The position numbers and the translations under genes are program-made. The notes beneath the pieces were generated by a model, which saw nothing but the letters and a program-made list of their open reading frames with translations, was not told where the DNA came from and ran no database searches. A DNA stretch of 64,000 nucleotides from contig JAICJH010000027.1 of NCBI GenBank assembly GCA_025928545.1, forward strand, positions 1-64,000. The letters are read 5' to 3'. Source of the DNA: Bryobacteraceae bacterium (GTDB taxonomy: Bacteria > Acidobacteriota > Terriglobia > Bryobacterales > Bryobacteraceae). Below, in pieces: positions 1-8,728 of the stretch. Numbering within the stretch: position 1 is the first letter of the stretch; the number at the start of each line of letters is the position of its first letter.

Positions 1-358
1 CCGATAATTCTTGCCCCCGATGCCGGCAAATGGGAATCACTGATTGCATCCATCTCATTAAGCGCTTCAAAAAATACGCGCTCGTCTCGCCTCCGCCAGC
101 AGATTCAACGCAATAGAGGGAGATGTTTTCGAAGGAACGGGGTTTACCTTGCAAATTGAATATTCTGTGTTCAATTTGCATGGTTGGGCTGCGGAGCCAC
201 GTTATCTCATTAGTGCGAATACACTTAGCGCGTCTGTGAGCGCTCGTTATTCATCCGGTGCATCAAGTTGAGGAAAGCCGGTGGCGGAGAGGGCGTGTGA
301 CGTCGAAAACAAAACATCGGCCCAGTCCGATGGATCTTCCGCCACAGCGATGGCCGCT
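1..358. other. Left-edge stretch without a recognised gene
   Basis: No ORF here has a recognisable family signature. Two short reading frames are open from the window edge (one to about 116, one to about 159), so the end of a gene lying to the left cannot be excluded, but neither looks familiar. The stretch contains a perfect 11-bp inverted repeat (separate entry). It ends at the 3' end of the PIN toxin gene, which is on the minus strand. Confidence 0.4.
150..180. repeat. Perfect 11-bp inverted repeat
   Basis: TGCAAATTGAA at 150-160 is matched by its exact complement TTCAATTTGCA at 170-180, with a 9-bp spacer. There is no T-run on either side, so an intrinsic terminator is unlikely. An operator or a remnant of a mobile element are possible readings. 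It is AT-rich compared with its surroundings. Confidence 0.5.
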
Positions 359-856
359 CTATTGCGTCTGCAGTCCCACCCTCGCGAGGCTTTCGTGCAA
401 TGCGCGTCTGTCGATCCGAAAGTCAATATCGAGGAGTCGCGTGTAGGCACCGCGAAGGTCGGCTAAGTGCCTACGTCGGTGCAGCATTTCGAGAATGCCC
501 ACGCATCCGATGACTGAAAGACCTTTGGCCTTCGCGTATCGCCGCGCTCTTCGTTCGTCAATCAGAACCAATTCGGCGCCTATTTCCTTTGCGAGGATCA
601 CTGCGCTCACCTCCCCGGCTCCGAGTCCTGTTCGCAGAACCCCTTCCCTGATTGCAGCTGGGCCAGTTATAGAGGAAACCTCAATCCATTCGGCCTGCGC
701 GATTTGCCGGGCTCCGGGTAGACCTGCTCCCGCGACCATGCTCTCCGAATGGACTTCCGTCGAGATTAAAACGTTGGGGTAGAGCTTCGTCAGCAGGTCA
801 AGACAATCGATCCGCGCCAGCGCGATGAGAGGTGAAGCGTCGGAAACAACTTTCAC
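359..856 (-). CDS. PIN-domain toxin (DUF3368-like)
   Basis: This 165-residue protein begins with VVSDASPLIALARI, the first acidic motif of PIN-domain nucleases. It continues with a GAGEVSAVILAKE segment and LIDERRARRYA, which supply the other acidic residues expected at the metal site. Length and motif order fit the DUF3368 branch of VapC-like toxins, which act as Mg-dependent ribonucleases. Its start codon overlaps the antitoxin stop in an ATGA arrangement, so the two are translationally coupled with the antitoxin first. The family call is firm; the RNA target cannot be read from the sequence. Confidence 0.82.
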   Translation of the reverse strand: MKVVSDASPLIALARIDCLDLLTKLYPNVLISTEVHSESMVAGAGLPGARQIAQAEWIEVSSITGPAAIREGVLRTGLGAGEVSAVILAKEIGAELVLIDERRARRYAKAKGLSVIGCVGILEMLHRRRHLADLRGAYTRLLDIDFRIDRRALHESLARVGLQTQ

Positions 857-1119
857 AAACCGAGGCGCTCGATGGTTTGCCAGTCCTCATGGAGCTCTTC
901 GAGTCCGTAGTGTAAAGGCACCCCGTGGTTTCCGACGTACGCCATGAAGGCTTCGAGGGGCGTTTGGCAGAGTTCTGCGGCGCGTCCGAGTGATATCTTA
1001 TCTTCGCGGAACAGTTCCAGCGCGATCAGCTTGGCCGCCTCTTGTGACACGCCACTACCCTGATCCAGCATTGCCACGGTCACGAGTTCGGCCGGCAATT
1101 CCACTTGAAGAGTCTTCAT
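853..1119 (-). CDS. UPF0175-type antitoxin
   Basis: An 88-residue protein beginning MKTLQVELPAELV, with the LFREDKISLGRAAELC helix-turn-helix-like segment typical of UPF0175 proteins. These are usually paired with DUF3368 PIN toxins. A longer ORF runs back to 1224, but the residues before this ATG do not look like the family, so the start at 1119 is preferred. It is the first gene of the pair and would be expected to neutralise the toxin and repress the operon; that is inference from the family. The 130-bp gap to the sigma gene must hold divergent promoters. Confidence 0.78.
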   Translation of the reverse strand: MKTLQVELPAELVTVAMLDQGSGVSQEAAKLIALELFREDKISLGRAAELCQTPLEAFMAYVGNHGVPLHYGLEELHEDWQTIERLGL

Positions 1120-1248
1120 ATTAATAACCCTTGCATCGCGAACGTCAGATTTCATCGTTACACAGACGTCCGCTGGGTGTTCCGATAGATTTGAGTTCGC
1201 ATGTAAGAAACGCCCTGGGCGCAAAGACTATTGCGGTAGAGGTGATCA

Positions 1249-1800
1249 TTGAGTCGCGACGATCCGGATCGGCTGTATTTGGAGGCTCAGGCTGAGCATG
1301 GCGAGGCTATGCGCCGTTTGGTTCGCGGGTATGAAGCCGATGCGGATTTGCAGCGCGATCTGCTCCAGGAAATGCACATTGAATTGTGGCGCAGCCTGAA
1401 GGGGTTCGATCGGCGTTGCAGCCTGCGTACCTGGGTTTATCGGGTCGCTCATAATGTCGGCGCCGATCACATCACGAAACGGCGCAATGTCAGGGAGCGA
1501 CTGGTTGAACTCGAAGCATTGTCGTTTGATCCCGCCGCGCCGTCCGTTGAGGCGAGGGAAAGACGACGCGAGGATCTGGCCGACCTTCAGAAACTCATTC
1601 ACCGGCTCGCACCCCTGGACCGGCAAATCATCCTGCTTTATCTGGAGGGCGCAACCGCCCTGGAGATCGCCGATGTTACCGGGCTTACACCAGGAAACAC
1701 GGCGACCAAGATACACCGAATCAAGAAAATACTTCAACGCAATTTTTCAGGAGACGCTCATGAACAGCAGGAACGACCCACAGGATCTTTGGAAAGATAA
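1249..1800 (+). CDS. ECF-type RNA polymerase sigma factor
   Basis: A 183-residue sigma-70 family protein of ECF size. Region 2 covers roughly residues 30-75 (DLLQEMHIELWRSL through RTWVYRVAHNVGADH). Region 4 covers about 110-165 (LAPLDRQIILLYLEG, then a helix-turn-helix ending near KIHRIKKIL). The start is TTG with GAGGTGAT close upstream. The next gene, a membrane protein, begins inside the 3' end of this gene, a frequent arrangement for ECF factors and their membrane regulators. The stimulus and regulon are not visible. No classical zinc-binding anti-sigma motif is found in the partner. Confidence 0.88.
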   Translation: MSRDDPDRLYLEAQAEHGEAMRRLVRGYEADADLQRDLLQEMHIELWRSLKGFDRRCSLRTWVYRVAHNVGADHITKRRNVRERLVELEALSFDPAAPSVEARERRREDLADLQKLIHRLAPLDRQIILLYLEGATALEIADVTGLTPGNTATKIHRIKKILQRNFSGDAHEQQERPTGSLER

Positions 1801-2356
1801 CGACCCCGCACTACCAAAATCCCCCGACACGGCTGGGATCTGCGCGCTGGCGCGACGACGCGAACTGGAGAACGTCGGTGCGCGATATCTGGGGCTTTTT
1901 GCTCTCGCGGGATTCGCGGTTGCGTTCGGGCACAATACCTGGACTGTCGATCAGCCCTGGGTACGGCTGGGGCAAAGCTGGATGCTGATTGTCATGACGG
2001 TCTATCTGTGGGGCCTGATTCGCAATCGCACGGGGCGCCGCGCGTCGAATGAAACGTGCGCAGGGTTTATTCTTCGCTCCCTGAAGATGAAGCGCGACGG
2101 TTTGCTGGCAGTGCGGCGTGTTGTTTTGCTGATTATCCCGGCAGTGATCGCGAGCTGGTGGGGTGGCGGAGCCGCGTTGCGAGCGCGCGCCATGGGGCTG
2201 GATCCGGCTTCGTGGTATTTCCGGTACCTGACTGGTGTCTGGCCCATGGTTGCCACCAGCCTGTTGCTGTTGGTTGTCTGGTTTGCGTTTCGGAGTGCGG
2301 GGAAGAAGGCTTCCGCAGAGTTTGAGGCTCTTCGGGATCGTGTCGGGGGCGAGTGA
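1760..2356 (+). CDS. Membrane protein overlapping the sigma gene
   Basis: A 198-residue protein with about four hydrophobic segments: near residues 43-60, 71-88, 120-140 and 160-180. The N-terminal 40 residues are polar and probably cytoplasmic. The start chosen is the ATG at 1760, preceded by CAGGAG and overlapping the sigma factor ORF by 41 bp. The longer in-frame ORF from 1454 lies inside the sigma gene and is rejected. I do not recognise a family. Position suggests a role in controlling the sigma factor, but the zinc-finger motif of common anti-sigma factors is absent, so this remains inference. Confidence 0.65.
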   Translation: MNSRNDPQDLWKDNDPALPKSPDTAGICALARRRELENVGARYLGLFALAGFAVAFGHNTWTVDQPWVRLGQSWMLIVMTVYLWGLIRNRTGRRASNETCAGFILRSLKMKRDGLLAVRRVVLLIIPAVIASWWGGGAALRARAMGLDPASWYFRYLTGVWPMVATSLLLLVVWFAFRSAGKKASAEFEALRDRVGGE

Positions 2357-2463
2357 TGGCGCGCGTTTGGTACAATTGTCTCTTCATGGCCATCAGAGCA
2401 ACATCCGGCGCAGTTGGGCATCATCACCACCATTGCTCTGCTACTTTGCGGGTGCCGGCCTGA
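2356..2463 (+). CDS. hisL: Histidine operon leader peptide
   Basis: A short ORF of 35 codons (or 25 if translation starts at the internal ATG, 2386) with five consecutive histidine codons at 2419-2433, ending at TGA 2461-2463. It lies directly upstream of a terminator hairpin (2490-2517) and of hisI. A run of His codons followed by a terminator is the hallmark of ribosome-mediated his attenuation: ribosomes stall at these codons when charged His-tRNA is scarce, and the terminator is then not formed. The first ATG overlaps the stop of the preceding gene. The sequence pattern is direct observation; the mechanism is inferred from enterobacterial his leaders. Confidence 0.85.
   Translation: MARVWYNCLFMAIRATSGAVGHHHHHCSATLRVPA
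2371..2376 (+). promoter_or_regulatory. Possible -10 box of the his operon
   Basis: TACAAT lies 9 bp before the ATG at 2386. If used, transcription would start almost at that ATG, giving a nearly leaderless leader peptide. No convincing -35 hexamer is seen 16-18 bp upstream, so this is tentative. Confidence 0.4.
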
Positions 2464-2489
2464 TTTGAAATCGATTCAAACGAAAGGAC

Positions 2490-2517
2490 GCCCGCCGCAA
2501 TACTGGCGGGCTTTTTT
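2490..2517 (+). terminator. Attenuator terminator of the his operon
   Basis: GCCCGCC (2490-2496) pairs with GGCGGGC (2505-2511) around an 8-nt loop, followed by six T residues at 2512-2517. It stands 26 bp after the stop of the His-rich leader ORF and 21 bp before hisI. The placement fits a leader attenuator better than a terminator of the upstream membrane gene. Confidence 0.85.
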
Positions 2518-2538
2518 CTTGCTCTTCACCAAAAAAAC

Positions 2539-2922
2539 ATGACTAATCTCGACTTCGGCAAATTAGACGGACTCCTTCCGGCCATTGTTCAGGATGCCGC
2601 CTCGCATCGCGTCCTCATGCTGGGCTTTATGAATGAGGACGCGTGGCGTAAGACGCTCGAAACCGGCAGCGTCACCTTTTATAGCCGGACCCGCAACAAG
2701 CTCTGGACGAAAGGCGAGACGTCCGGGAATCGTTTGGTGGTCAAAGAGATCTTCAACGACTGCGATAACGATACGCTGCTGATCACGGTGGAGGCCATCG
2801 GTCCCGGCGTTTGCCACGCCGGATATGAGAGCTGCTTCTACCGCAGACTCGAAAACAACGAATGGGTGGAAGCCGAGAAACCCACTTACGATCCCAACGC
2901 GGTCTACGGAGGCAAACAGTAA
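2539..2922 (+). CDS. hisI: Phosphoribosyl-AMP cyclohydrolase
   Basis: A 127-residue protein with the full set of HisI cyclohydrolase motifs: [30 protein letters not shown] and the C-terminal cysteine-containing CHAGYESCF. It opens the ring of phosphoribosyl-AMP in the third step of histidine synthesis, using zinc held by the cysteines. The length matches a cyclohydrolase-only protein: the pyrophosphohydrolase (HisE) domain found fused in enterobacteria is absent. It is the first structural gene after the attenuator, and its TAA overlaps the hisG ATG by one base. Confidence 0.96.
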   Translation: MTNLDFGKLDGLLPAIVQDAASHRVLMLGFMNEDAWRKTLETGSVTFYSRTRNKLWTKGETSGNRLVVKEIFNDCDNDTLLITVEAIGPGVCHAGYESCFYRRLENNEWVEAEKPTYDPNAVYGGKQ

Positions 2923-3794
2923 TGGCGAAGCTGAAGCTTGGCATTCCCAAAGGCAGTCTCGAGAACGCAACAGTCGATCTGTTTCGCCGTGCGGGATTCA
3001 ATATCAGCACCAGTTCGCGCTCGTATTTTCCTTCGATCGACGATCCCGATATCGAATGCATGCTGATCCGGGCACAGGAAATGGCGCGCTACGTTCAGGA
3101 CGGCATTCTCGACGCGGGGCTCACCGGTCTGGACTGGGTTTCCGAAGTGGGCGCCGATGTAGTGGCGGTGGCCGATCTTGTCTACGCCAAGCAGAGTTTC
3201 GGCAAGGTGCGGTGGGTGCTCGCAGTGCCGGAAGCCAGTGGAATTCATTCGGCGAAAGATCTGGAGGGCAAAACGATCGCCACGGAACTGGTGGCGACCA
3301 CGAAGCGCTATCTGGAAAAGAATGGCGTCACGGCGAAAGTTGAGTTCAGCTGGGGTGCGACGGAAGTGAAGCCGCCGGTGCTGGCCGATGCCATTGTGGA
3401 AGTGACGGAGACGGGCTCATCGCTGCGCGCCAATAAACTGCGAATTGTAGAGACGGTGCTCGAATCGAACACACAGTTGATCGCCAATCTGGAAGCCTGG
3501 AACGACGACTGGAAGCGAACGAAGCTCCAGGATCTGAAACTGCTGTTGGATGGCGCGATTGCGGCGTTGGGGAAGGTGGGTCTGATGCTGAATGTGCATA
3601 AGGCCAATCTCGACGCGGTGCTGGGAGTGCTGCCCGCACTGAAACGTCCGACTGTGTCTCATCTCAGCGACGGGGAATGGCTGGCGGTCAACACGATTCT
3701 GGATGAATCGACGGTGCGCTCGATTATTCCGCGACTGAAGCAGGCGGGGGCCGAGGGGATCGTGGAATATCCGTTGAACAAGATCGTGATGTAG
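2922..3794 (+). CDS. hisG: ATP phosphoribosyltransferase, long form
   Basis: A 290-residue HisG catalysing the first, feedback-controlled step: ATP and PRPP to phosphoribosyl-ATP. The N-terminus [10 protein letters not shown] and the segment around [13 protein letters not shown] (PRPP-binding) are typical. The extra C-terminal portion from about residue 215 corresponds to the ACT-like regulatory domain of long HisG. It should therefore be inhibited by histidine directly and not need HisZ. The start is the ATG overlapping the hisI stop; an in-frame upstream extension into hisI is rejected. The gap to hisD is 12 bp. Confidence 0.95.
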   Translation: MAKLKLGIPKGSLENATVDLFRRAGFNISTSSRSYFPSIDDPDIECMLIRAQEMARYVQDGILDAGLTGLDWVSEVGADVVAVADLVYAKQSFGKVRWVLAVPEASGIHSAKDLEGKTIATELVATTKRYLEKNGVTAKVEFSWGATEVKPPVLADAIVEVTETGSSLRANKLRIVETVLESNTQLIANLEAWNDDWKRTKLQDLKLLLDGAIAALGKVGLMLNVHKANLDAVLGVLPALKRPTVSHLSDGEWLAVNTILDESTVRSIIPRLKQAGAEGIVEYPLNKIVM

Positions 3795-3806
3795 GGGGCT
3801 CATCCT

Positions 3807-5048
3807 ATGATCCGCATCCTCAATTCCAGCGATGTAACACGCGTGCTGGCCCGGCGGGCCGCGCGTATGGACGATGCCGAGGCGATTGTCCGGCCGATAC
3901 TCGAAGCGGTTCGCAAACGCGGCGATCGGGGGCTGCTCGAATACGCGAGAAAGTTCGATGGCTTAACGCGCAAGACTGTACACGTTCCGACAGCGGAGCT
4001 GAGAGCAGCGTCGGGCCGGCTGAGCGCGGAGTTTCTATCGGCGGCGGAGGAAGCTTCGCACAATGTGCGCCGGTACGCCGAGAAGCAACTTCCGAAGGAA
4101 TCGGTCACGAGCTTCGGCAAAGGTCATCGGCTGCAGCAGATTGTGCGGCCGCTGGACACGATCGGGGCATATATTCCGGCTGGCCGGTATCCGCTGCCAT
4201 CGACGCTGATCATGACGGCAGTTCCGGCGCAGGTGGCCGGGGTGACGAATATTTGCGTGGCGTGTCCGAAGGCGGTGGATGAGGTTTATGGAGTCGCTCA
4301 CCGGCTTGGGCTCGACCAGGTTTTCCAGATGGGCGGCGCGCAGGCGATTGCGGCATTTGCGTACGGCACGAAGACGGTTCCGCGAGCAGACCGCATAGTC
4401 GGCCCGGGCAACATCTATGTCGCGGCGGCGAAACGTCTGCTGGCGGGTGAGGTGGGAATCGATTTTGTGGCAGGGCCGACCGAGATTCTGATCATTGCGG
4501 CGGACGCGGATGCACGGTATCTTGCGGCGGACATGCTGGCTCAGGCCGAACACGATACAGATGCGAGCGCGATTCTGCTGACGACGTCGCGGAAGCTGGC
4601 GGAGCGGGTTGCGAAAGAACTGGAACGGCAGTTGGCGACACTTCCGACAGCGGCCGTGGCGCGGAAGGCCATCGATAAGAACAGCGCCATCATTCTGGTG
4701 AACTCGCTGGATCAGGCAGTGGATCTTTCGAACCGTTTCGCGCCGGAGCATCTGGCGATTCATCATGAAGAACTGATTCCGAAGATCCGGCACGCGGGCA
4801 GTGTGTTTGTGGGGGCGTTCAGCCCTGAGGCCGCGGGCGATTACGCGTCAGGACCGAATCATGTGCTGCCGACGAACGGCGTGGCTCGTCTGCGCGGCGG
4901 TCTTTCGGCAGCCGACTACGTGAAGGTGATTTCGGTGCAGCAACTGGATGCCGGGGCATTGCGAAAGCTGGCGCCTGCGATCACGACGCTGGCCCGGGCT
5001 GAAGGTTTGGAAGCCCACGCGAGATCGGTTGAGGTGCGCCTTGTCTAA
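3807..5048 (+). CDS. hisD: Histidinol dehydrogenase
   Basis: A 413-residue enzyme for the last two oxidations, L-histidinol to L-histidine with two NAD. Family signatures visible include the IGAYIPAGRYPLPST segment, the MGGAQAIAAFAYGT stretch, the VGPGNIYVAAAKR loop, the DFVAGPTEIL segment, and the FAPEHL and GPNHVLPT motifs that carry zinc and catalytic residues. Length is near the usual 430. Its last 8 bases overlap the likely TTG start of hisC. There is no sign of damage. Confidence 0.96.
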   Translation: MIRILNSSDVTRVLARRAARMDDAEAIVRPILEAVRKRGDRGLLEYARKFDGLTRKTVHVPTAELRAASGRLSAEFLSAAEEASHNVRRYAEKQLPKESVTSFGKGHRLQQIVRPLDTIGAYIPAGRYPLPSTLIMTAVPAQVAGVTNICVACPKAVDEVYGVAHRLGLDQVFQMGGAQAIAAFAYGTKTVPRADRIVGPGNIYVAAAKRLLAGEVGIDFVAGPTEILIIAADADARYLAADMLAQAEHDTDASAILLTTSRKLAERVAKELERQLATLPTAAVARKAIDKNSAIILVNSLDQAVDLSNRFAPEHLAIHHEELIPKIRHAGSVFVGAFSPEAAGDYASGPNHVLPTNGVARLRGGLSAADYVKVISVQQLDAGALRKLAPAITTLARAEGLEAHARSVEVRLV

Positions 5049-6120
5049 CGTTTGCCCGCCGGATGGCGGTTCGGGCCCCGCGCCGCGCAAAGCGGTGCTG
5101 GCAATGGCGCCGTATTCGCCGCCGACGGGGAACCGGCTGGATAAACTTCGCCTCGATTTCAATGAAAATACGGTGGGGTGTTCGCCGCGCGTAATCGAGC
5201 GGCTGAAATCCGCGCTCGATGCGGGCCTGCTGACGGTGTATCCGGACTACGCGCGCGCCAAAGCCGCATTGGCTGCCTACTTCCGCGTTTCGCCGGATGA
5301 ACTGCTGCTGACGAATGGCACGGATGAAGCGATTCAGGTGCTGGTCAACACTTACGTTGACGACGGCGATGAAGTCATTGCGTTGCGGCCGTCGTATGCC
5401 ATGTATCGCTTTTATGCCGAGGTGGCAGGGGCAAAGATCATTGAGGTGGATTACACCGCGCCCGCGCTCAAGTTTCCGCTGGCAGAGGTTCTGGCTGCTA
5501 TCACGCCGCGCACGAGGGCGATTCTGATTGCGAACCCGAACAATCCGACCGGCACGGCGGTGGATCTGGCGGGGATCGAGCAGATCCTCAAAGCCGCGCC
5601 ACACGCTGCGGTACTGATCGACGAAGCGTACTACGAATTCTTCGGCGTCACCGCGCTCAATCTGCTCTGGAAGTATCCGCAGCTGTTTGTGAGCCGGACT
5701 TTTTCAAAGGTCTACGGGATGGCGGCGCTGCGCATGGGCTGCCTGTTTTCACAGGCCCCGAACGTGAAGTATCTGCATAAAGCTCAATCGCCCTATAGTG
5801 TAAATGCGCTGGCAGCGATTGCGGCGGAGGCCGCGGTGGAAGACACGGCGTACATCGAAAATTATGTGACGGAAGCGCTGGCCGCGCGGGAAATGCTGGA
5901 GGTGGGGCTGGAGAACCTGGGCATTGAGCTGGTACCGGGATCCGCCAATTTCGTCCTTGGATACTTCGGGGATCGCGCGGTGGAAGTCCGGGATGCGCTG
6001 CGGGAGAAAGCAATTCTGGTGCGCGACCGCAGCTATGAAATTCCGGGCGGTGTGCGCATCACGGTGGGCACACGCGAACAGGCGCGTCGCGTGCTTTCCG
6101 AATTGGAGAAGATCTGGTGA
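5041..6120 (+). CDS. hisC: Histidinol-phosphate aminotransferase
   Basis: A PLP-dependent class I/II aminotransferase of about 359 residues converting imidazole-acetol phosphate to histidinol phosphate. Visible motifs are LDFNENTVG near the N-terminus, ANPNNPTGTA, DEAYYEF and the lysine-bearing SRTFSKVYG. The start chosen is TTG at 5041, because GAGGTG lies just upstream and it overlaps hisD. An ATG at 5104 would give a protein 21 residues shorter that still contains all family motifs, so the start is uncertain. A GTGA overlap couples it to the HAD gene downstream. Confidence 0.93.
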   Translation: MSNVCPPDGGSGPAPRKAVLAMAPYSPPTGNRLDKLRLDFNENTVGCSPRVIERLKSALDAGLLTVYPDYARAKAALAAYFRVSPDELLLTNGTDEAIQVLVNTYVDDGDEVIALRPSYAMYRFYAEVAGAKIIEVDYTAPALKFPLAEVLAAITPRTRAILIANPNNPTGTAVDLAGIEQILKAAPHAAVLIDEAYYEFFGVTALNLLWKYPQLFVSRTFSKVYGMAALRMGCLFSQAPNVKYLHKAQSPYSVNALAAIAAEAAVEDTAYIENYVTEALAAREMLEVGLENLGIELVPGSANFVLGYFGDRAVEVRDALREKAILVRDRSYEIPGGVRITVGTREQARRVLSELEKIW

Positions 6121-6797
6121 AGGATTTAATCGTATTCGATATGGACGGGGTGCTGGTGGACGTCAGCGAGTCGTACCGGTCTGCCATTCAGGCGACGGTG
6201 CTGCATTTCACCGGCACTCAACCGACCAACGATGAAGTACAGGTGTGGAAGAACAAGGGCGGTTTCAACGACGACTGGAAGCTCTCGCATCGGATGATTC
6301 AGGAACTCGGGGAAGAGGTCGCCTATGACGATGTGGTCAACCGGTTTCAGCAGATTTTTCTGGGGGAAAACAACGACGGGCTGATTCTGCGCGAGCGATG
6401 GCTGGCGGGAGAGGGCCTGTTCGAGCGCCTGGCGAGGCGGCATCATCTGGCTGTGTTTACGGGGCGTCTGGGTGCGGAAGCGCAACTCACGCTCGACCGG
6501 TTTGCGAAGACCACTTTCAATCCGGTGGTGGGGGCGGATCATGTTGCCAACGGCAAGCCTCATCCGGAAGGGTTGCACAAGATTCGGGCGTCGGTGCCGC
6601 ATGGGAAGTCGTGGTACCTGGGTGACACGGTGGACGACGCAAGGGCGTCGCGAGCGGCGGGAGTTCCGTTTATCGGTATTGCTTCGCCGGCGGCTCCTCG
6701 GCATGCGGAACTGGCGCAGCTGTTGCGGGATGAAGGCGCGGTTGCGGTGATCGACGACATCAATTCTCTGGAGGGCGTACTTGCCGCGAACAGCTAA
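6117..6797 (+). CDS. HAD phosphatase, candidate histidinol-phosphatase
   Basis: A 226-residue haloacid dehalogenase-family hydrolase. It shows the four HAD motifs: DMDGVLVD at the N-terminus (nucleophile and acid Asp), FTGRLG (motif II), the lysine in NGKPHPEG (motif III) and [10 protein letters not shown] (motif IV), with a helical cap between motifs I and II. The start is GTG at 6117, overlapping the hisC stop. The operon otherwise lacks a histidinol-phosphatase, and the gene sits between hisC and hisB, immediately around that step of the pathway. That role is inference; the sequence alone proves only a HAD hydrolase. Confidence 0.85.
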   Translation: MKDLIVFDMDGVLVDVSESYRSAIQATVLHFTGTQPTNDEVQVWKNKGGFNDDWKLSHRMIQELGEEVAYDDVVNRFQQIFLGENNDGLILRERWLAGEGLFERLARRHHLAVFTGRLGAEAQLTLDRFAKTTFNPVVGADHVANGKPHPEGLHKIRASVPHGKSWYLGDTVDDARASRAAGVPFIGIASPAAPRHAELAQLLRDEGAVAVIDDINSLEGVLAANS

Positions 6798-7371
6798 GAT
6801 CGAACGCAATACGAAAGAGACGCGGATCACCGCAGAGTTGCGCATCGAAGGCCGCGGCCGGTATGAAGTTGCCACCGGCATTCGTTTTTTCGACCACATG
6901 CTGGAGTTGTTTACGAAGCACGGCGGCTTCGATCTGAAGCTGAAGGCGGATGGCGACCTGGATGTGGATCAGCATCACACGGTGGAAGACGTGGGCATTG
7001 TGATGGGCCAGCTTTTCTCGAAAGCGCTGGGGGATCGGAAAGGGATCAATCGGGCCGGGTATTTCGTGCTGCCGATGGACGAAACGCTGGCGGTGGTCGC
7101 GGTGGACCTTGGTGGACGTCCGGCTCTGGTCTATAAGGACCTGGTGAAAGTACGGCTGGTGGGGGATTTGCAGACTGAGCTGCTGGTGGATTTCTTCGAC
7201 GGCTTTGTTCATCATGCTGGTGCGAATCTGCATGCGAAGGTGTTGTACGGCCGGTCAAACCACCACAAGATCGAAGCAATTTTCAAATGCTGGGCGAGGG
7301 CGATGCGATATGCGGCATCGACGGATGCGCGGCTGAAGGATCAACTGCCCTCGACCAAGGGGCTGTTGTGA
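6781..7371 (+). CDS. hisB: Imidazoleglycerol-phosphate dehydratase
   Basis: A 196-residue single-function HisB dehydratase. The metal-binding histidine clusters are present: [25 protein letters not shown], the second-half [10 protein letters not shown] and [13 protein letters not shown]. It removes water from imidazoleglycerol phosphate. The start is TTG at 6781 with GGAGGG 5 bp upstream, overlapping the HAD gene by 17 bp. The N-terminal phosphatase domain of enterobacterial HisB is missing, which fits the presence of a separate HAD gene next door. The GTG of hisH overlaps its TGA. Confidence 0.96.
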   Translation: MPRTAKIERNTKETRITAELRIEGRGRYEVATGIRFFDHMLELFTKHGGFDLKLKADGDLDVDQHHTVEDVGIVMGQLFSKALGDRKGINRAGYFVLPMDETLAVVAVDLGGRPALVYKDLVKVRLVGDLQTELLVDFFDGFVHHAGANLHAKVLYGRSNHHKIEAIFKCWARAMRYAASTDARLKDQLPSTKGLL

Positions 7372-7964
7372 TCGCGATCTTCGATTACGGGGCGGGGAAT
7401 CTGCGATCGGTGCAGAACACGCTGGACGAAATCGGCGCACAGTATGAGTTGGTTCGGGATGCGGCGGGGCTGGAGCGCGCGCCAAAAATCATACTGCCGG
7501 GTGTAGGCCATTTCGGGCAAATGCTGCGGGCGCTGGATGAGATGGAGGTGCGGCAAACGCTGATCGCGCGAATTCGCGCCGGTGTGCCGTTTCTCGGCAT
7601 CTGCCTGGGGCTGCAGGGGCTGTTCGAACGGAGCGCGGAAGCTCCAGGTCAGCCTGGGCTGGGTATTTTCCCGGGCGCGGTGGAGCGCTTCGATATCGAG
7701 GCCAGAGTTCCGCACATGGGATGGAACGAGGTGGATCTGGTGCGGCCGTCGAAGCTGCTGAAGGGGCTGCCGGAGCGTCCGCATTTGTATTTCGCGCACA
7801 GCTATTACGTGCCGGTGGTTGAGCAGGCGGCGGGCACGTGCACTTACACGATTCCGTACACGGCGGTGCTGGAAGCGGGCAACACTTTCGGGGTGCAGTG
7901 CCATCCGGAAAAATCGGGACCGCTGGGACTGGCTATCGTGCGGAATTTTGTGGAGCTCAACTGA
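7368..7964 (+). CDS. hisH: Imidazole glycerol phosphate synthase, glutaminase subunit
   Basis: A 198-residue class I glutamine amidotransferase. The nucleophile elbow [10 protein letters not shown] carries the catalytic Cys, and [10 protein letters not shown] near the C-terminus carries the His-Glu pair. The N-terminus [12 protein letters not shown] is characteristic of HisH. It hydrolyses glutamine and channels ammonia to HisF. The start is GTG at 7368, overlapping the hisB stop; the longer ORF reaching back to 7287 is read through hisB and rejected. TGATG coupling to hisF suits the 1:1 complex. Confidence 0.96.
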   Translation: MIAIFDYGAGNLRSVQNTLDEIGAQYELVRDAAGLERAPKIILPGVGHFGQMLRALDEMEVRQTLIARIRAGVPFLGICLGLQGLFERSAEAPGQPGLGIFPGAVERFDIEARVPHMGWNEVDLVRPSKLLKGLPERPHLYFAHSYYVPVVEQAAGTCTYTIPYTAVLEAGNTFGVQCHPEKSGPLGLAIVRNFVELN

Positions 7965-8728
7965 TGCTGGCGAAGAGAATCATTCCTTGCCTGGATGTAA
8001 CCGCCGGGCGGGTGGTCAAGGGCGTGAATTTCGTGAACCTGCGGGACGCGGGCGATCCGGTGGAACTTGCCGAGCGTTACAACCAGCAGGGCGCGGACGA
8101 ACTGGTTTTTCTCGATATCACGGCCTCGAGCGATGCACGCGACATCATGGCCAATGTGGTTGCGCGTACGGCGCGACAGGTGTTTATTCCACTGACGGTT
8201 GGTGGCGGGATTCGGTCGGTGACCGATGCGCGGCTCATCCTGATGTCGGGCGCGGATAAGGTTTCGGTGAATACGTCCGCTGTTCGCAGGCCCGAATTGA
8301 TTACGGAGCTCAGTAATGAATTCGGCGCGCAGGCGGTGGTGCTCGCGATTGATGCGCGCCGAAGCTCGCCAGGCAAATGGAACGTGTTCACAAAAGGCGG
8401 CCGGGTGGATGAAGGCATGGACGTGGTGGAATGGGCGGCGCGCGGGGAATCGCTTGGGGCCGGCGAGATCCTGCTGACGTCGATGAACACCGACGGAGTG
8501 CTGACCGGCTTCGATTGCGAACTTACGCGCGCTGTTTCGCGGGCGACGAAGATTCCCGTGATTGCATCGGGCGGGGCGGGCAAGCCGGAGCATTTTGTCC
8601 ACGTGCTGACGGAAGGCGAAGCGGATGCGGCGCTGGCGGCGTCGATCTTTCACGATGGCACTTATACGGTTGACGATGTCAAGACGGTGTTAAAGCGCGA
8701 CGGCATTCCGGTCCGGAAAACTATATGA
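7964..8728 (+). CDS. hisF: Imidazole glycerol phosphate synthase, cyclase subunit
   Basis: A 254-residue TIM-barrel cyclase. Its first strand reads [19 protein letters not shown], holding one catalytic Asp, and VVLAIDARR mid-protein holds the other. Phosphate-binding GGGI and ASGGAG loops are in place, and TSMNTDG is typical for HisF. It uses ammonia from HisH to make imidazoleglycerol phosphate and AICAR. The start is ATG at 7964, overlapping the hisH TGA. The stop overlaps the hisA ATG. Confidence 0.96.
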   Translation: MLAKRIIPCLDVTAGRVVKGVNFVNLRDAGDPVELAERYNQQGADELVFLDITASSDARDIMANVVARTARQVFIPLTVGGGIRSVTDARLILMSGADKVSVNTSAVRRPELITELSNEFGAQAVVLAIDARRSSPGKWNVFTKGGRVDEGMDVVEWAARGESLGAGEILLTSMNTDGVLTGFDCELTRAVSRATKIPVIASGGAGKPEHFVHVLTEGEADAALAASIFHDGTYTVDDVKTVLKRDGIPVRKTI

